In this document: in pieces, positions 9,461 to 17,244 of the stretch
Position numbering within the stretch: the first letter of the stretch is position 1
Layout of the letters: the number at the start of each line of letters is the position of its first letter
Origin: AG25 sp035518815
GTDB taxonomy: Bacteria > Gemmatimonadota > Gemmatimonadetes > Gemmatimonadales > GWC2-71-9
NCBI GenBank assembly: GCA_035518815.1
Contig: DATIXG010000114.1
Span: 5,811-69,810, forward strand
Length of the DNA: 64,000 bases
Direction: 5' to 3'
Notes under the pieces: generated by a model
Seen by the model: only the letters and a program-made list of their open reading frames with translations
The model's database searches: none
What the model was told of the DNA's origin: nothing
Made by a program: the position numbers and the translations under genes

Positions 9461-11122
9461 CTAGCGCTCCACGCGGTCCCGGTCGATCAGGCGGTCGGGC
9501 GGCACGCGCCAGTTGCGGATCGTCGCCCACCAGGCGTCGGGCCGGATGGAGACGTTCTCCACTCGGCGGTGGACGGCGGCTACATAGTCCGGAGCGAAGA
9601 GGAAGACGGCAGGGGCGTCCTGATTGATCAGCTCCATGGCGGCGCGCCAGGTGCGGCGGGCCTCGGTGCGATCGAACGCGGCGCTCGCCTGCTCCACCAG
9701 TTTGTCGAATGCCGGATCGGAGTAGCGCAGATAGTTCGACTGGCCGATCCCCGCGGTGGTCCACGTCTGCGTCATGCCGGACGAGGGAGTCGGGTCGGTA
9801 TTCCAGGTCTGAATCAGCGCGTCGAACTTGCCCGCCTGCGCGCGCTCGAGGAACACGCTGAACTCGACCTCGTCGATCTGCACGTCCACGCCAAGGTTGT
9901 GGAACTCGTCCTGCAGCAGGCGGGCGTACTGCTTCCGCACGCCGCTCGTGGTCGGCACCATCAGGCGGAACGCGAGCGGCGCCCCACCCTTGTCGCGGAT
10001 GCCGTCGCCGTTCGAGTCGATCCAGCCCTGCTTGGTGAGCAACCGCGCGGCGGCCGCCGTGTCGTAGGGCAGGCCGCGCGTCTCCGGATCCCAGATGGCC
10101 CAGAGCTGCGACATGGGGCCCGGCGGCACCTTGCCGTACTCGCCGAACACGCTGAGCGCCAGCCGCTCGCGATCGACCGCCATGACGAGCGCATGCCGCA
10201 CGTCCTTGTCGGCGAATATCGGATGCTTGTGGGTCGTGTCGCCCGGCGCCGCGAAGTTGAAGCCCAGAAAGCCGTAGCTCGCGCTGCGATAGGGATAGAT
10301 GGCGAGGGTGGGCGCGGCCTTGGCGCGCTTGATGTCGTCCGGCGACACGATGACGTCGAGCGCGTCCGCTTCACCGGCCACGAGCTGTGTCACGGCGACC
10401 TGGAGATTGGGCGTGAAGCGCCAAATCAGCCGCCGGATGTGCGGGCGCCCGAGATAGAAAGTCGAGTCGGCCGCGAGCTCGAGACTCTCCCCGGCCTTCC
10501 ATGAGACGAAGCGGTAGGGGCCGTTGCCCACGGGCGCCCGCCCGAACGCCGCGGTCTGCCACTGGTCGCGCGGAATGTTGCGCAACAGGTGGCTGGGCAG
10601 GACGCGCATGTGGTACACCGCGTCGTAGAACATCTCGGGATAGCGGCGGTGGAACCGGAAGATGGCGGTGAGCGAGTCGCGAACCGTGACGGCGCTGATC
10701 CAGTGCAGGGGCGCGCGCGCCGGCGAGTTGACCCGCGGATCGTTGTAGGCGTCGTAGCTGAACGCGACGTCGCTGGCGGTGACGCGCTGTCCGTCCTGCC
10801 AGCGGGCCCGAGGATCGATATGGAACGCGAGGGTGAGGGGTCCCTCCCACTCCCACCGCTCGGCCAAGAGCGGCGTGAAATCCTCGTCACCCACCGTATT
10901 GGTCGAGGGTCCGAGGTCGGCGAGCTTCAGGAAGATCTGGTCCGAGACCGCGAGCGCCGCCCCCGATTGCACCACGGCCGGCAACAGCGTCTCCGGCTCT
11001 CCCACCGAGGCGAACACGACCGTGCCGCAGTACTCGCCGGTACACCCCCCTTCGCGGGAACAACTCGAGAGCGTGGCAGAGAGCAGGGCAACGAGCGCGA
11101 GTCGAGCAGTCGAGTGGGGCAT
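9461..11122 (-). CDS. Peptide-binding lipoprotein of the ABC importer (SBP family 5)
   Basis: 553 residues. The signal sequence ends in lipobox LSSC (residues 15-18), so the protein is a lipoprotein; an upstream GTG/ATG-like extension to 11158 was rejected because it would push the signal inward. The body has family-5 solute-binding features: FTPLLAERWEWEG, WQDGQRVTASDVAFSYDA, PVGNGPYRFVSW and KDVRHALVMAVDRE. It delivers di/oligopeptides or similar ligands to the permeases. A second Cys pair just after the lipobox (GGCTGEYCG) is unusual and may form a disulfide. Confidence 0.92.
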   Translation of the reverse strand: MPHSTARLALVALLSATLSSCSREGGCTGEYCGTVVFASVGEPETLLPAVVQSGAALAVSDQIFLKLADLGPSTNTVGDEDFTPLLAERWEWEGPLTLAFHIDPRARWQDGQRVTASDVAFSYDAYNDPRVNSPARAPLHWISAVTVRDSLTAIFRFHRRYPEMFYDAVYHMRVLPSHLLRNIPRDQWQTAAFGRAPVGNGPYRFVSWKAGESLELAADSTFYLGRPHIRRLIWRFTPNLQVAVTQLVAGEADALDVIVSPDDIKRAKAAPTLAIYPYRSASYGFLGFNFAAPGDTTHKHPIFADKDVRHALVMAVDRERLALSVFGEYGKVPPGPMSQLWAIWDPETRGLPYDTAAAARLLTKQGWIDSNGDGIRDKGGAPLAFRLMVPTTSGVRKQYARLLQDEFHNLGVDVQIDEVEFSVFLERAQAGKFDALIQTWNTDPTPSSGMTQTWTTAGIGQSNYLRYSDPAFDKLVEQASAAFDRTEARRTWRAAMELINQDAPAVFLFAPDYVAAVHRRVENVSIRPDAWWATIRNWRVPPDRLIDRDRVER

Positions 11123-11144
11123 GGAGCCTAAGATTGTGAAGCGG

Positions 11145-11888
11145 TCACGGACGGGCAAGGATCGGGGGTGGTCGGATGAAGCGGCGGTCGGATGAGGCGG
11201 CGGTCAGGCGGTCGGCAAAGGCGTCGACGACCGCGGTCGCGACCTCCTCAAATCCGGCGACTCTACCGAGCACTGTCCGTAGCGTCGTTTCGTACCCGTC
11301 CCACGTCCCACAGCCGACCCGCGCTACCATCTCCTGCGTTCCGTCGAGCAAGATCGAACCGTGTTGCAAGAATGCCGGTCCCTGCCGTAGTTGGGCAGAC
11401 CCGACGAGCTTGCGGCCGTTGGCGAGGATCTCACCGCCGATGGGAGTAGAGAAGCACGCGACGGTGGGGTGAGGCGACGGTGGGATGAGCCGACGGTGGG
11501 GTGCAAGCGTGGCTTCCACCCCCAGCGTTCGGAGCGCCGTCGCGATCAGCGCGTGGATTGCGTGGTACGCCGCCCGCAGCGAGCCAAACGGTTCAATCGG
11601 TGCGGCAACTGCGTAGGTGACCTCGTGCTCGTGCCACACCGCGCCACCGCCGGTGGGCCGGCGCACGACGTCGACACCGTCAGGATGCAGGTCCTTTTGA
11701 TTGCGACCGAGCGATAGACAGGAGGGATTGAAGCGGTAGAGCCGAAGCGTCGCCGTGCCTTGGGCCGCCGCCTCGTCGAGCAGCGCCTGGTCGAGCGCCA
11801 TATTCTCCGCGCCCGTGCAGCCGTCCGGTTCAACGCAGACCCGCCAGGCGTCGGTAGCGACCGCCGCCTCACCCGACGGCCGGTTCAT
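11145..11888 (-). CDS. lipM: Octanoyltransferase / lipoate ligase-like protein (LipM type)
   Basis: 247 residues, biotin/lipoate A/B transferase fold. Visible motifs: SLGRNQKD, RRPTGGGAVWHEHEVTYAV, and the region with the probable nucleophile Cys145 (VACFSTPIGGEILANGRKL) followed by VGSAQLRQGPAFLQHGSI. The ACF...GRK.VGSAQ.R....LQHGSI arrangement and the position of the cysteine match LipM (Cys150 in Bacillus subtilis), which transfers octanoyl groups from ACP to the H protein. The gene starts inside the end of gcvP (20-base overlap), consistent with lipoylating the GcvH encoded in the same operon. A stretch of three 16-base repeats sits just before the cysteine. Confidence 0.85.
   Translation of the reverse strand: MNRPSGEAAVATDAWRVCVEPDGCTGAENMALDQALLDEAAAQGTATLRLYRFNPSCLSLGRNQKDLHPDGVDVVRRPTGGGAVWHEHEVTYAVAAPIEPFGSLRAAYHAIHALIATALRTLGVEATLAPHRRLIPPSPHPTVACFSTPIGGEILANGRKLVGSAQLRQGPAFLQHGSILLDGTQEMVARVGCGTWDGYETTLRTVLGRVAGFEEVATAVVDAFADRLTAASSDRRFIRPPPILARP
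11150..11215. repeat. Short tandem iterations of a GGTCGGATGA word at the end of lipM
   Basis: The words GGTCGGATGAAGCGGC, GGTCGGATGAGGCGGC and GGTCAGGCGGTCGG follow each other. They lie inside the last codons of the lipM gene and encode part of its C-terminal tail (SSDRRFIRPPP). They resemble the one-armed iterated repeats seen elsewhere in the window. Confidence 0.5.
11460..11507. repeat. Three tandem 16-bp copies inside lipM
   Basis: GACGGTGGGGTGAGGC, GACGGTGGGATGAGCC and GACGGTGGGGTGCAAG follow without gaps; three 16-base units make 48 bases, so the frame is kept. On the coding strand they produce the Pro/His-rich stretch APHRRLIPPSPHPTVA just before the catalytic cysteine. Confidence 0.75.
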
Positions 11889-14802
11889 ACGCCTCCACCG
11901 GCGGACACACGCACACGAGGTTGCGGTCTCCGTACGCGCCGTCCACCCGGCCCACCGACGGCCAGACCTTGAAGCGGCGCGTCGCCGGCGACGGGAACGC
12001 CGCCCGCTCGCGCGAGTACGGCCGGTCCCATTGGTCGCTGATCAGGTCTTCCAGCGTATGGGGCGCACGGGTGAGCAGGTTGTTGTCCCGCGGCATCCGT
12101 CCCTCTTCGATCTCGCGGATCTCGTCGCGGATCGCGATCATCGCATCGCAGAACCGGTCCAGCTCGGCCTTGGACTCGCTCTCGGTCGGCTCGATCATCA
12201 GCGTGCCCACGACGGGGAAGGACACCGTGGGCGGGTGGAAACCGTAATCGATGATCCGCTTCGCGATGTCCTCGACGTCCACGCCCGCCGACTGCTTGAA
12301 CGGGCGCGTGTCGATGATGCACTCGTGGGCCACCAGGCCGTCCCGGCCGGAATACAGCAGCTCGAAGTGTCCGGCCAGCCGGCGCGCGATGTAGTTCGCG
12401 TTCAGAATCGCGACCTTCGTGGCTTCGACCAGGCCCTCGCGCCCCATCGCGGCGATATAGGACCAGGAGATCGGCAGGATCGACGCGCTGCCCCACGGCG
12501 CCGCGGCCACGGTCCCGCACGACTGCGAGTGGCCCAGCGGGACCAGCGGGTGGTCGGGAAGGAACGGCGCGAGGTGCGCGGCGGTGCAGATCGGCCCCAT
12601 GCCCGGGCCGCCGCCGCCGTGCGGAATGCAGAAGGTCTTGTGGAGATTCAGGTGGCAGACGTCCACACCCAGGTCTGCCGGGCGGCACAGCCCGACCTGC
12701 GCGTTCATGTTCGCGCCGTCCATGTAGACCTGCCCGCCGTGCTCGTGCACGATGGCGCAGATGTCCCGGATGGACGACTCGAACACGCCGTGCGTGGACG
12801 GATAAGTGACCATGAGCGCGGCGAGCGTATCGCGATGGCGCTCCGCCTTCGCGCGGAGGTCCGCGACGTCGATGTTGCCGTGCGCGTCCGACTGCACCAC
12901 GACCACGTCCAGGCCTGCCATCACCGCGCTCGCGGGATTGGTGCCGTGGGCCGACGTGGGAATGAGGCAGGTGCGCCGGTGCGGGGCCTTGTTCGCCTGG
13001 TGATATGCCCGGATGACGAGCAGTCCCGCGAGCTCGCCCTGCGCGCCGGAATTCGGCTGGAGCGAGACGGCGGGGAAGCCCGTGATCTCGGTGAGCTGGC
13101 TCTCGAGCCTCCGGAACAGCATGTGGTAGCCCTGCACCTGCTCGGATGGCGCGAACGGATGCAGCCGGTTCAACTCCCGCCACGACAGCGACACCATCTC
13201 GAACGTGGCGTTGAGCTTCATGGTGCAGGAGCCGAGCGGGATCATGGCCCCGGTGAGCGACAGGTCGCGCGCCTCGAGCTGCTTGATATAGCGCAGCATC
13301 TCCGTCTCGGACCGGTAGCGATGGAACACCGGGTGCGTGAGATACGGGGAGGTACGCTTGAACGCGTCGGGGATGGCGGGCTCCGTCTTCTCGCCCAGGT
13401 CCTTCACCATGAACGGCAGGACGTCGTTCAGCGAGAACGCGGTCACGAGGTCCGCCAGGTCGCCCAACGTCGACGACTCGTCGAGCGAGATCCCGATGCG
13501 TGTCGGCGAGATGGCGCGGAGATTCATGCCGCGCGCGCGCGCGGAGTCGAGCAGTCCCGGCAGGGCCCACCGCTCGACCTCGACGCAGAGCGTGTCGAAG
13601 AAGGCCGAGTGCACCACCTTGTAGCCGAGGCGGCGCAGCGCGGTCGCGAGCAGCGCCGTGAGCGTGTGCACCCGCTCGGCAATGCGGCGCAGGCCCTCCG
13701 GCCCGTGATACACCGCGTACATGCTCGCCACGACAGCGAGCAGCACCTGCGCGGTGCACACGTTGCTGGTCGCCTTTTCGCGCCGGATGTGCTGCTCGCG
13801 GGTCTGGAGCGCCATGCGCAGCGCGGGCCGGCCCGCGGCGTCCTTCGACACGCCGATGATGCGGCCGGGGATGTGGCGCTTGTACTTCTCGTGCGTCGCG
13901 AAAAACGCAGCGTGCGGCCCGCCGAATCCCATCGGCACGCCGAACCGCTGGCTCGAGCCGATGGCGATGTCCGCGCCCCACTCGCCCGGCGGGACGAGCA
14001 TGGTGAGCGCGAGCAGGTCGGTCGCGACGGTGACCAGCGCCCCCGCCTTGTGCGCGGCTTCGCACAACGCGCGATGGTCGGCCAGCCTGCCGTCGGTCGC
14101 CGGATACTGCAGCAGCGCACCGATCACGCCCGGCCCGAACTTGAACGTCTCGGGTGCGGCCACCACGACGTCGATGCCGCGGACCGCGGCGCGCGTACGG
14201 ACGACGGCAATCGTCTGGGGGTGACACCCGTCCGCCACGAGGTACACGGGCGTCGCGGTCACCTCCGTCACCGCCTGCGTCAGGTGCAGTGCTTCGGCGG
14301 CGGCGGTGGCCTCATCGAGCAGCGACGCATTGGCGATCTCGAGGCCCGTGAGATCCGACACCATGGTCTGGAAGTTGAGCAGCGCTTCGAGGCGGCCCTG
14401 CGCGATCTCCGGCTGATACGGCGTGTAGGCGGTGTACCACCCCGGATTCTCGAGCACGTTGCGCTGGATCACGAGCGGGGTGATGCAGGGCGAATACCCG
14501 AGCCCGATGAAGGAGCGGAAGATGTGGTTCTGCCTCGCCATCCCGCTGAGCGCCTGCAGTACCTCACGCTCGCCGCGCCCGGGCGGCAGCGCGAGCGGCC
14601 GGCGCAGCCGGATGTCCGCCGGAACGACGGCGTCGATGAACTCGTCGAGCGAGCGGTAGCCCAGGAGCTCGACCATGTCCTGAACGTCGGCGGGGCGGGG
14701 ACCGATGTGGCGGCCGGCGAAGCGCTCGGCCGGCAGAAGTGCCGTTTCCTCGGCGACCGGTGGCTCGGGTGCGCTGCGCGGCGGGTGTGACCGGGTGGCC
14801 AG
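11869..14802 (-). CDS. gcvP: Glycine dehydrogenase (decarboxylating), P protein of glycine cleavage
   Basis: PLP enzyme that decarboxylates glycine and loads the aminomethyl group on lipoyl-GcvH. The PLP lysine lies in LNLHKTFCIPHGGGG (Lys722 in this numbering; Lys708 in E. coli). Other motifs: SFIGLGYSPCITP, PYQPEIAQGRLEAL, GSCTMKLN. The first ATG is at 14676, but the conserved N-terminal RFAGRHIGPRPADVQDM lies upstream of it in the same open frame, with no ATG, GTG or TTG back to gcvH. I give the CTG at 14802 (977 residues), two bases after the gcvH stop; a second CTG at 14736 is also possible. From the ATG it would be 935 residues. Confidence 0.9.
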   Translation of the reverse strand: MATRSHPPRSAPEPPVAEETALLPAERFAGRHIGPRPADVQDMVELLGYRSLDEFIDAVVPADIRLRRPLALPPGRGEREVLQALSGMARQNHIFRSFIGLGYSPCITPLVIQRNVLENPGWYTAYTPYQPEIAQGRLEALLNFQTMVSDLTGLEIANASLLDEATAAAEALHLTQAVTEVTATPVYLVADGCHPQTIAVVRTRAAVRGIDVVVAAPETFKFGPGVIGALLQYPATDGRLADHRALCEAAHKAGALVTVATDLLALTMLVPPGEWGADIAIGSSQRFGVPMGFGGPHAAFFATHEKYKRHIPGRIIGVSKDAAGRPALRMALQTREQHIRREKATSNVCTAQVLLAVVASMYAVYHGPEGLRRIAERVHTLTALLATALRRLGYKVVHSAFFDTLCVEVERWALPGLLDSARARGMNLRAISPTRIGISLDESSTLGDLADLVTAFSLNDVLPFMVKDLGEKTEPAIPDAFKRTSPYLTHPVFHRYRSETEMLRYIKQLEARDLSLTGAMIPLGSCTMKLNATFEMVSLSWRELNRLHPFAPSEQVQGYHMLFRRLESQLTEITGFPAVSLQPNSGAQGELAGLLVIRAYHQANKAPHRRTCLIPTSAHGTNPASAVMAGLDVVVVQSDAHGNIDVADLRAKAERHRDTLAALMVTYPSTHGVFESSIRDICAIVHEHGGQVYMDGANMNAQVGLCRPADLGVDVCHLNLHKTFCIPHGGGGPGMGPICTAAHLAPFLPDHPLVPLGHSQSCGTVAAAPWGSASILPISWSYIAAMGREGLVEATKVAILNANYIARRLAGHFELLYSGRDGLVAHECIIDTRPFKQSAGVDVEDIAKRIIDYGFHPPTVSFPVVGTLMIEPTESESKAELDRFCDAMIAIRDEIREIEEGRMPRDNNLLTRAPHTLEDLISDQWDRPYSRERAAFPSPATRRFKVWPSVGRVDGAYGDRNLVCVCPPVEAYEPAVG

Positions 14803-14804
14803 GG

Positions 14805-15194
14805 TTACTCCCCGATGTGTTTCTTGTAGGCGGCGCCAGTGAGCAGGGCGTTCACGTCGGCCTTGTTCTTCAAGCGCAGCTTGATCATCCAGCCGGCGCC
14901 GTAGGGGTCGCGGTTCACGAGCGCCGGATCGCCCGTGAGCGCCGGGTTCACCTCGGTCACCGTCCCCGCCACGGGACAGAACAGCTCCGACACGGCTTTC
15001 ACCGCCTCGATCGTCCCGAACGTCTCGTGGGGGCCGAAGCTCGCGCCGGGCTTGGGCAGCTCGACGTAGACCACGTCGCCCAACTCGCCCTGTGCGTAGT
15101 CAGTGATTCCGACCTGGATGACGTCGCTGGAGTCGGATTGTCTGACGTACTCGTGGTCCTGGGTGTAACGCAGTTCGTCGGGGATGTTCGACAT
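14805..15194 (-). CDS. gcvH: Glycine cleavage system H protein
   Basis: 129-residue lipoyl carrier. The lipoylation site is Lys66 in ETFGTIEAVKAVSEL; the N-terminus DELRYTQDHEYV and the C-terminal GAGWMIKLRL are standard. It shuttles the methylamine intermediate between the P, T and L proteins. First gene of gcvH-gcvP-lipM; gcvT is not in this window. The upstream 67 bases to coaE hold no clear promoter consensus. Confidence 0.95.
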   Translation of the reverse strand: MSNIPDELRYTQDHEYVRQSDSSDVIQVGITDYAQGELGDVVYVELPKPGASFGPHETFGTIEAVKAVSELFCPVAGTVTEVNPALTGDPALVNRDPYGAGWMIKLRLKNKADVNALLTGAAYKKHIGE

Positions 15195-15261
15195 GGACGG
15201 TGGCTATTCGTGTAGGGTGCGGTAGGGCCGAAGGTTACAGATCACGGGAGGGGGTGTCAAG

Positions 15262-16263
15262 CTAGTCGGTCGGAGGAGGAAACACATCCGCGCGAGGGGC
15301 CAACCCGGCTCCGAGCCCGTCGGCGAGTGCGACGCGCCCGCCACCCCAGGGGCGAAGATCGAGCCGCACGGCCACCGGGTCGGGATCATCGCTCAGCAGC
15401 AGCAGCACCCCCCGCCGGCCCGCGGCCTCCCACCCCGCGCGGGCCGTCGCGCTCGCTCGGGCCGTCGCCACGATGGCGAGCGGCGGCGGGGTGGCGCTCG
15501 TGGCGCGTTCGATCGCCGCCGGCCCCGCCGCGCGCTGCACGACAACTCCCGCGTCCTCGTAGCGGGCGGCGATCGCTCCGAGGGTGGGCGGCTCGTCCTT
15601 GGCGTCGGCGGCGGCGAGCAGCAGTGAGGCCGGCACCCTCGTGATGTTGCCGAGCGCTTGGGCCGCCGCGCGCCGTCGCAGCTCCCGAAACACCGTGCGC
15701 ACCCGCGCCTCGAGCTCCGCCAGCGTGCCCGCGTTCTCGATCACGAACTGGCTACGCTCGCGCTTCTTGGTCGCGGGCATCTGCGCGGCAAGCATCCGGT
15801 CTACGTCGTCGTTCGAGAGGCCGCGCATCGCGCGCAGCCGGGTGCGGCGCAGCGCGTCCGGGGCATCCACGAGCACCACGACTGCGAACTGGGCGGGGTC
15901 GAGCGCCTCGAACAAAAGCGGAATGTCGTTCACCACGAGCGCGTCGCCCCGCTCGAGCGCCTCGCGTTGCAGCTCGTCGCGGCGGCGTTGCACGGCGGGA
16001 TGCACGATCGCGTTCAGGGCTTTGAGGGCGACGTCGTCGCCCATGACCTTGGCTCGCAGGGCGGCCCGGTCGAGCGACCCGTCGGGGGCGAGCACGTCCC
16101 GCCCAAACCGCTGGACGATGGCGGCCAGCACCTGGCTGCCGGGCGTCTCCGCCTCGCGCACCAGCTCGTCGGCGTCGATGATCGTGGCTCCCCAGCGCCG
16201 GAAGAGACCGACCACCGTGGACTTCCCGGCGGCGATGTTGCCCGTGAGACCGACGTTGAGCAC
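15262..16263 (-). CDS. coaE: Dephospho-CoA kinase with an extra C-terminal domain
   Basis: Residues 1-200 are a standard CoaE: P-loop GNIAAGKST (8-16), the IDADELVREA acceptor-site segment, and the lid region HPAVQRRRDEL. It phosphorylates dephospho-CoA in the last step of CoA synthesis. The usual length is about 200; here another 130 residues follow (about 205-333), Ala/Pro-rich with Rossmann-like stretches (PPLAIVATARAS, RRGVLLLLSDDPDPVAV) that I cannot assign. The start is a GTG, and the arm of a hairpin element begins on the very next base upstream, so no Shine-Dalgarno is visible. Confidence 0.85.
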   Translation of the reverse strand: MLNVGLTGNIAAGKSTVVGLFRRWGATIIDADELVREAETPGSQVLAAIVQRFGRDVLAPDGSLDRAALRAKVMGDDVALKALNAIVHPAVQRRRDELQREALERGDALVVNDIPLLFEALDPAQFAVVVLVDAPDALRRTRLRAMRGLSNDDVDRMLAAQMPATKKRERSQFVIENAGTLAELEARVRTVFRELRRRAAAQALGNITRVPASLLLAAADAKDEPPTLGAIAARYEDAGVVVQRAAGPAAIERATSATPPPLAIVATARASATARAGWEAAGRRGVLLLLSDDPDPVAVRLDLRPWGGGRVALADGLGAGLAPRADVFPPPTD

Positions 16264-16349
16264 GGGGTTGGGGGCTCGGGGTTAGGGGTTAGGGGGTGAC
16301 AAGGTAGTGCTTCGCGACACCACGCACCTAACCCCTAACCCCCAACCCC
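16264..16349. repeat. Hairpin element with GGGGTTAGGGG-type arms between coaE and HU
   Basis: Left arm 16264-16298 is an iteration of GGGGTTGGGGG and GGTTAGGGG; right arm 16325-16349 is its near-perfect reverse complement. The loop is 26 bases. The same GGTTAGGGG word builds the element at 63.3 kb. The left arm abuts the coaE start codon, so it may affect coaE translation. Confidence 0.8.
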
Positions 16350-16365
16350 AGAAAAGCCTTCTCTC

Positions 16366-16394
16366 TTGCGTATTTCCGAGGGATATCCCAATAT
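16366..16394 (+). promoter_or_regulatory. Possible promoter for the HU gene
   Basis: TTGCGT (16366-16371), a 17-base spacer and CAATAT (16389-16394) fit a weak sigma-70-type promoter about 100 bases upstream of the HU start. The region around it is AT-richer than its surroundings. Consensus match only. Confidence 0.3.
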
Positions 16395-16500
16395 GTTGCC
16401 CAAGTTATGCGGGTTTTCTCAGGTATCCGAGAGATAATCGGCATGAATACTGAGGTTTCTCGATCCCCCCTTCTTCCCCCTCTACCACAAGGAGTTTCTA

Positions 16501-16788
16501 GTGAATAAAGCCGAGCTGACCTCGGCCCTGGCGATGCGGACCAAGATGTCCAAGGCCGACGCCACCCGCACGATCGACGCGTTGTTCGACGACAAGGGCA
16601 TCATCGCCGGAGAGTTGAAGAAGGGCGCAAAGGTACAGATCACCGGGTTCGGCAATTTCGAAGCTCGCAAGCGCGCTGCGCGCGTAGGGCGGAACCCCAA
16701 GACAGGCAGCGCGATCCAGATCAAAGCCTCCATCGCCCCGGCGTTCCGGGCGGGCAAGCAGCTCAAGATGGTGGTGAACAAGAAGTAG
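16501..16788 (+). CDS. hup: HU-family DNA-binding protein
   Basis: 95-residue nucleoid protein. Features: NKAELTSALAMRTKMSKADATRTID helix pair (shown in part), the GFGNFEARKRAARVGRNPKTG arm segment with the DNA-intercalating Pro in RNPKTG, and a C-terminal Lys-rich tail. It starts at a GTG with AAGGAG eight bases upstream. A strong bidirectional terminator-like hairpin follows. Bends and compacts DNA as a dimer. Confidence 0.95.
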   Translation: MNKAELTSALAMRTKMSKADATRTIDALFDDKGIIAGELKKGAKVQITGFGNFEARKRAARVGRNPKTGSAIQIKASIAPAFRAGKQLKMVVNKK

Positions 16789-16812
16789 CTGTCGCTGCAG
16801 CACGCTGCACTC

Positions 16813-16838
16813 ACGGGCTGCCCCGCTGGGCAGCCCGT
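16813..16838. terminator. Perfect 11-bp hairpin between HU and the convergent gene
   Basis: ACGGGCTGCCC, loop CGCT, GGGCAGCCCGT is a perfect stem that could terminate both convergent transcripts. There is no good T-run on either side, so termination may be weak or Rho-assisted. Confidence 0.55.
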
Positions 16839-16845
16839 CAGCGTT

Positions 16846-17241
16846 TCAGGAGGGTCCGGGGAAGGTCAGCGTGAGGCCCCGTTGGCATCGGGCGCACGTG
16901 ACCGGGGCTGGCGCCTCGCGGCGACGGCCGAGGTCGAAAGTCTGCTCGGCGCCGCAGTCGGGGCACGTGCCGCGCGCGTCGCGAGTCAGCTCGGCCGTCC
17001 CGAGTCGTTCGAAGAATTGATAGATGCCGAACAGGAGGAACCCCGGCACGAGCAGGACGTGCGCCACAGGGATGAACACACACACGGCCGCCGCGCCCCA
17101 CGCCTTGCCGAGTCCGGCCCAGGCGCGGCGCCGCCGGGCGCGCCGATCGAACGACAACACGACACACGCGCCTTCCGTGATTCTTCCGCTGAAGCCGCTC
17201 AGCGAAAAGCGCTCAGGGCGGGCCGGATCGGCTGCGGGCAT
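16846..17241 (-). CDS. Membrane protein with a C-terminal zinc ribbon
   Basis: 131 residues. A basic region (FDRRARRRRAWAGLGKAWG) is followed by a long hydrophobic segment (AAAVCVFIPVAHVLLVPGFL) and then a soluble domain with two CxxC pairs (CPDCGAEQTFDLG...CARC), a zinc ribbon. No family name is secure. It starts three bases after the stop of the DbpA-like gene and is therefore probably coexpressed with it. Confidence 0.65.
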   Translation of the reverse strand: MPAADPARPERFSLSGFSGRITEGACVVLSFDRRARRRRAWAGLGKAWGAAAVCVFIPVAHVLLVPGFLLFGIYQFFERLGTAELTRDARGTCPDCGAEQTFDLGRRREAPAPVTCARCQRGLTLTFPGPS

Positions 17242-17244
17242 TCT

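Noticed and set aside
8747..10504. Long plus-strand frame opposite the peptide-binding protein and permease
   Set aside because: Antisense to two well-supported transporter genes.
11460..11507. CRISPR array
   Set aside because: Direct repeats are contiguous with no spacers and lie inside lipM.
11755..14790. A 1011-codon open frame on the plus strand opposite gcvP
   Set aside because: It is antisense to a clear gcvP and its translation is Arg/His/Ala-rich with no domain; a side effect of high GC codon use.
16264..16349. Telomere-like TTAGGGG tandem arrays
   Set aside because: Only two or three units per arm, arranged as an inverted repeat; not a chromosome end or telomere.
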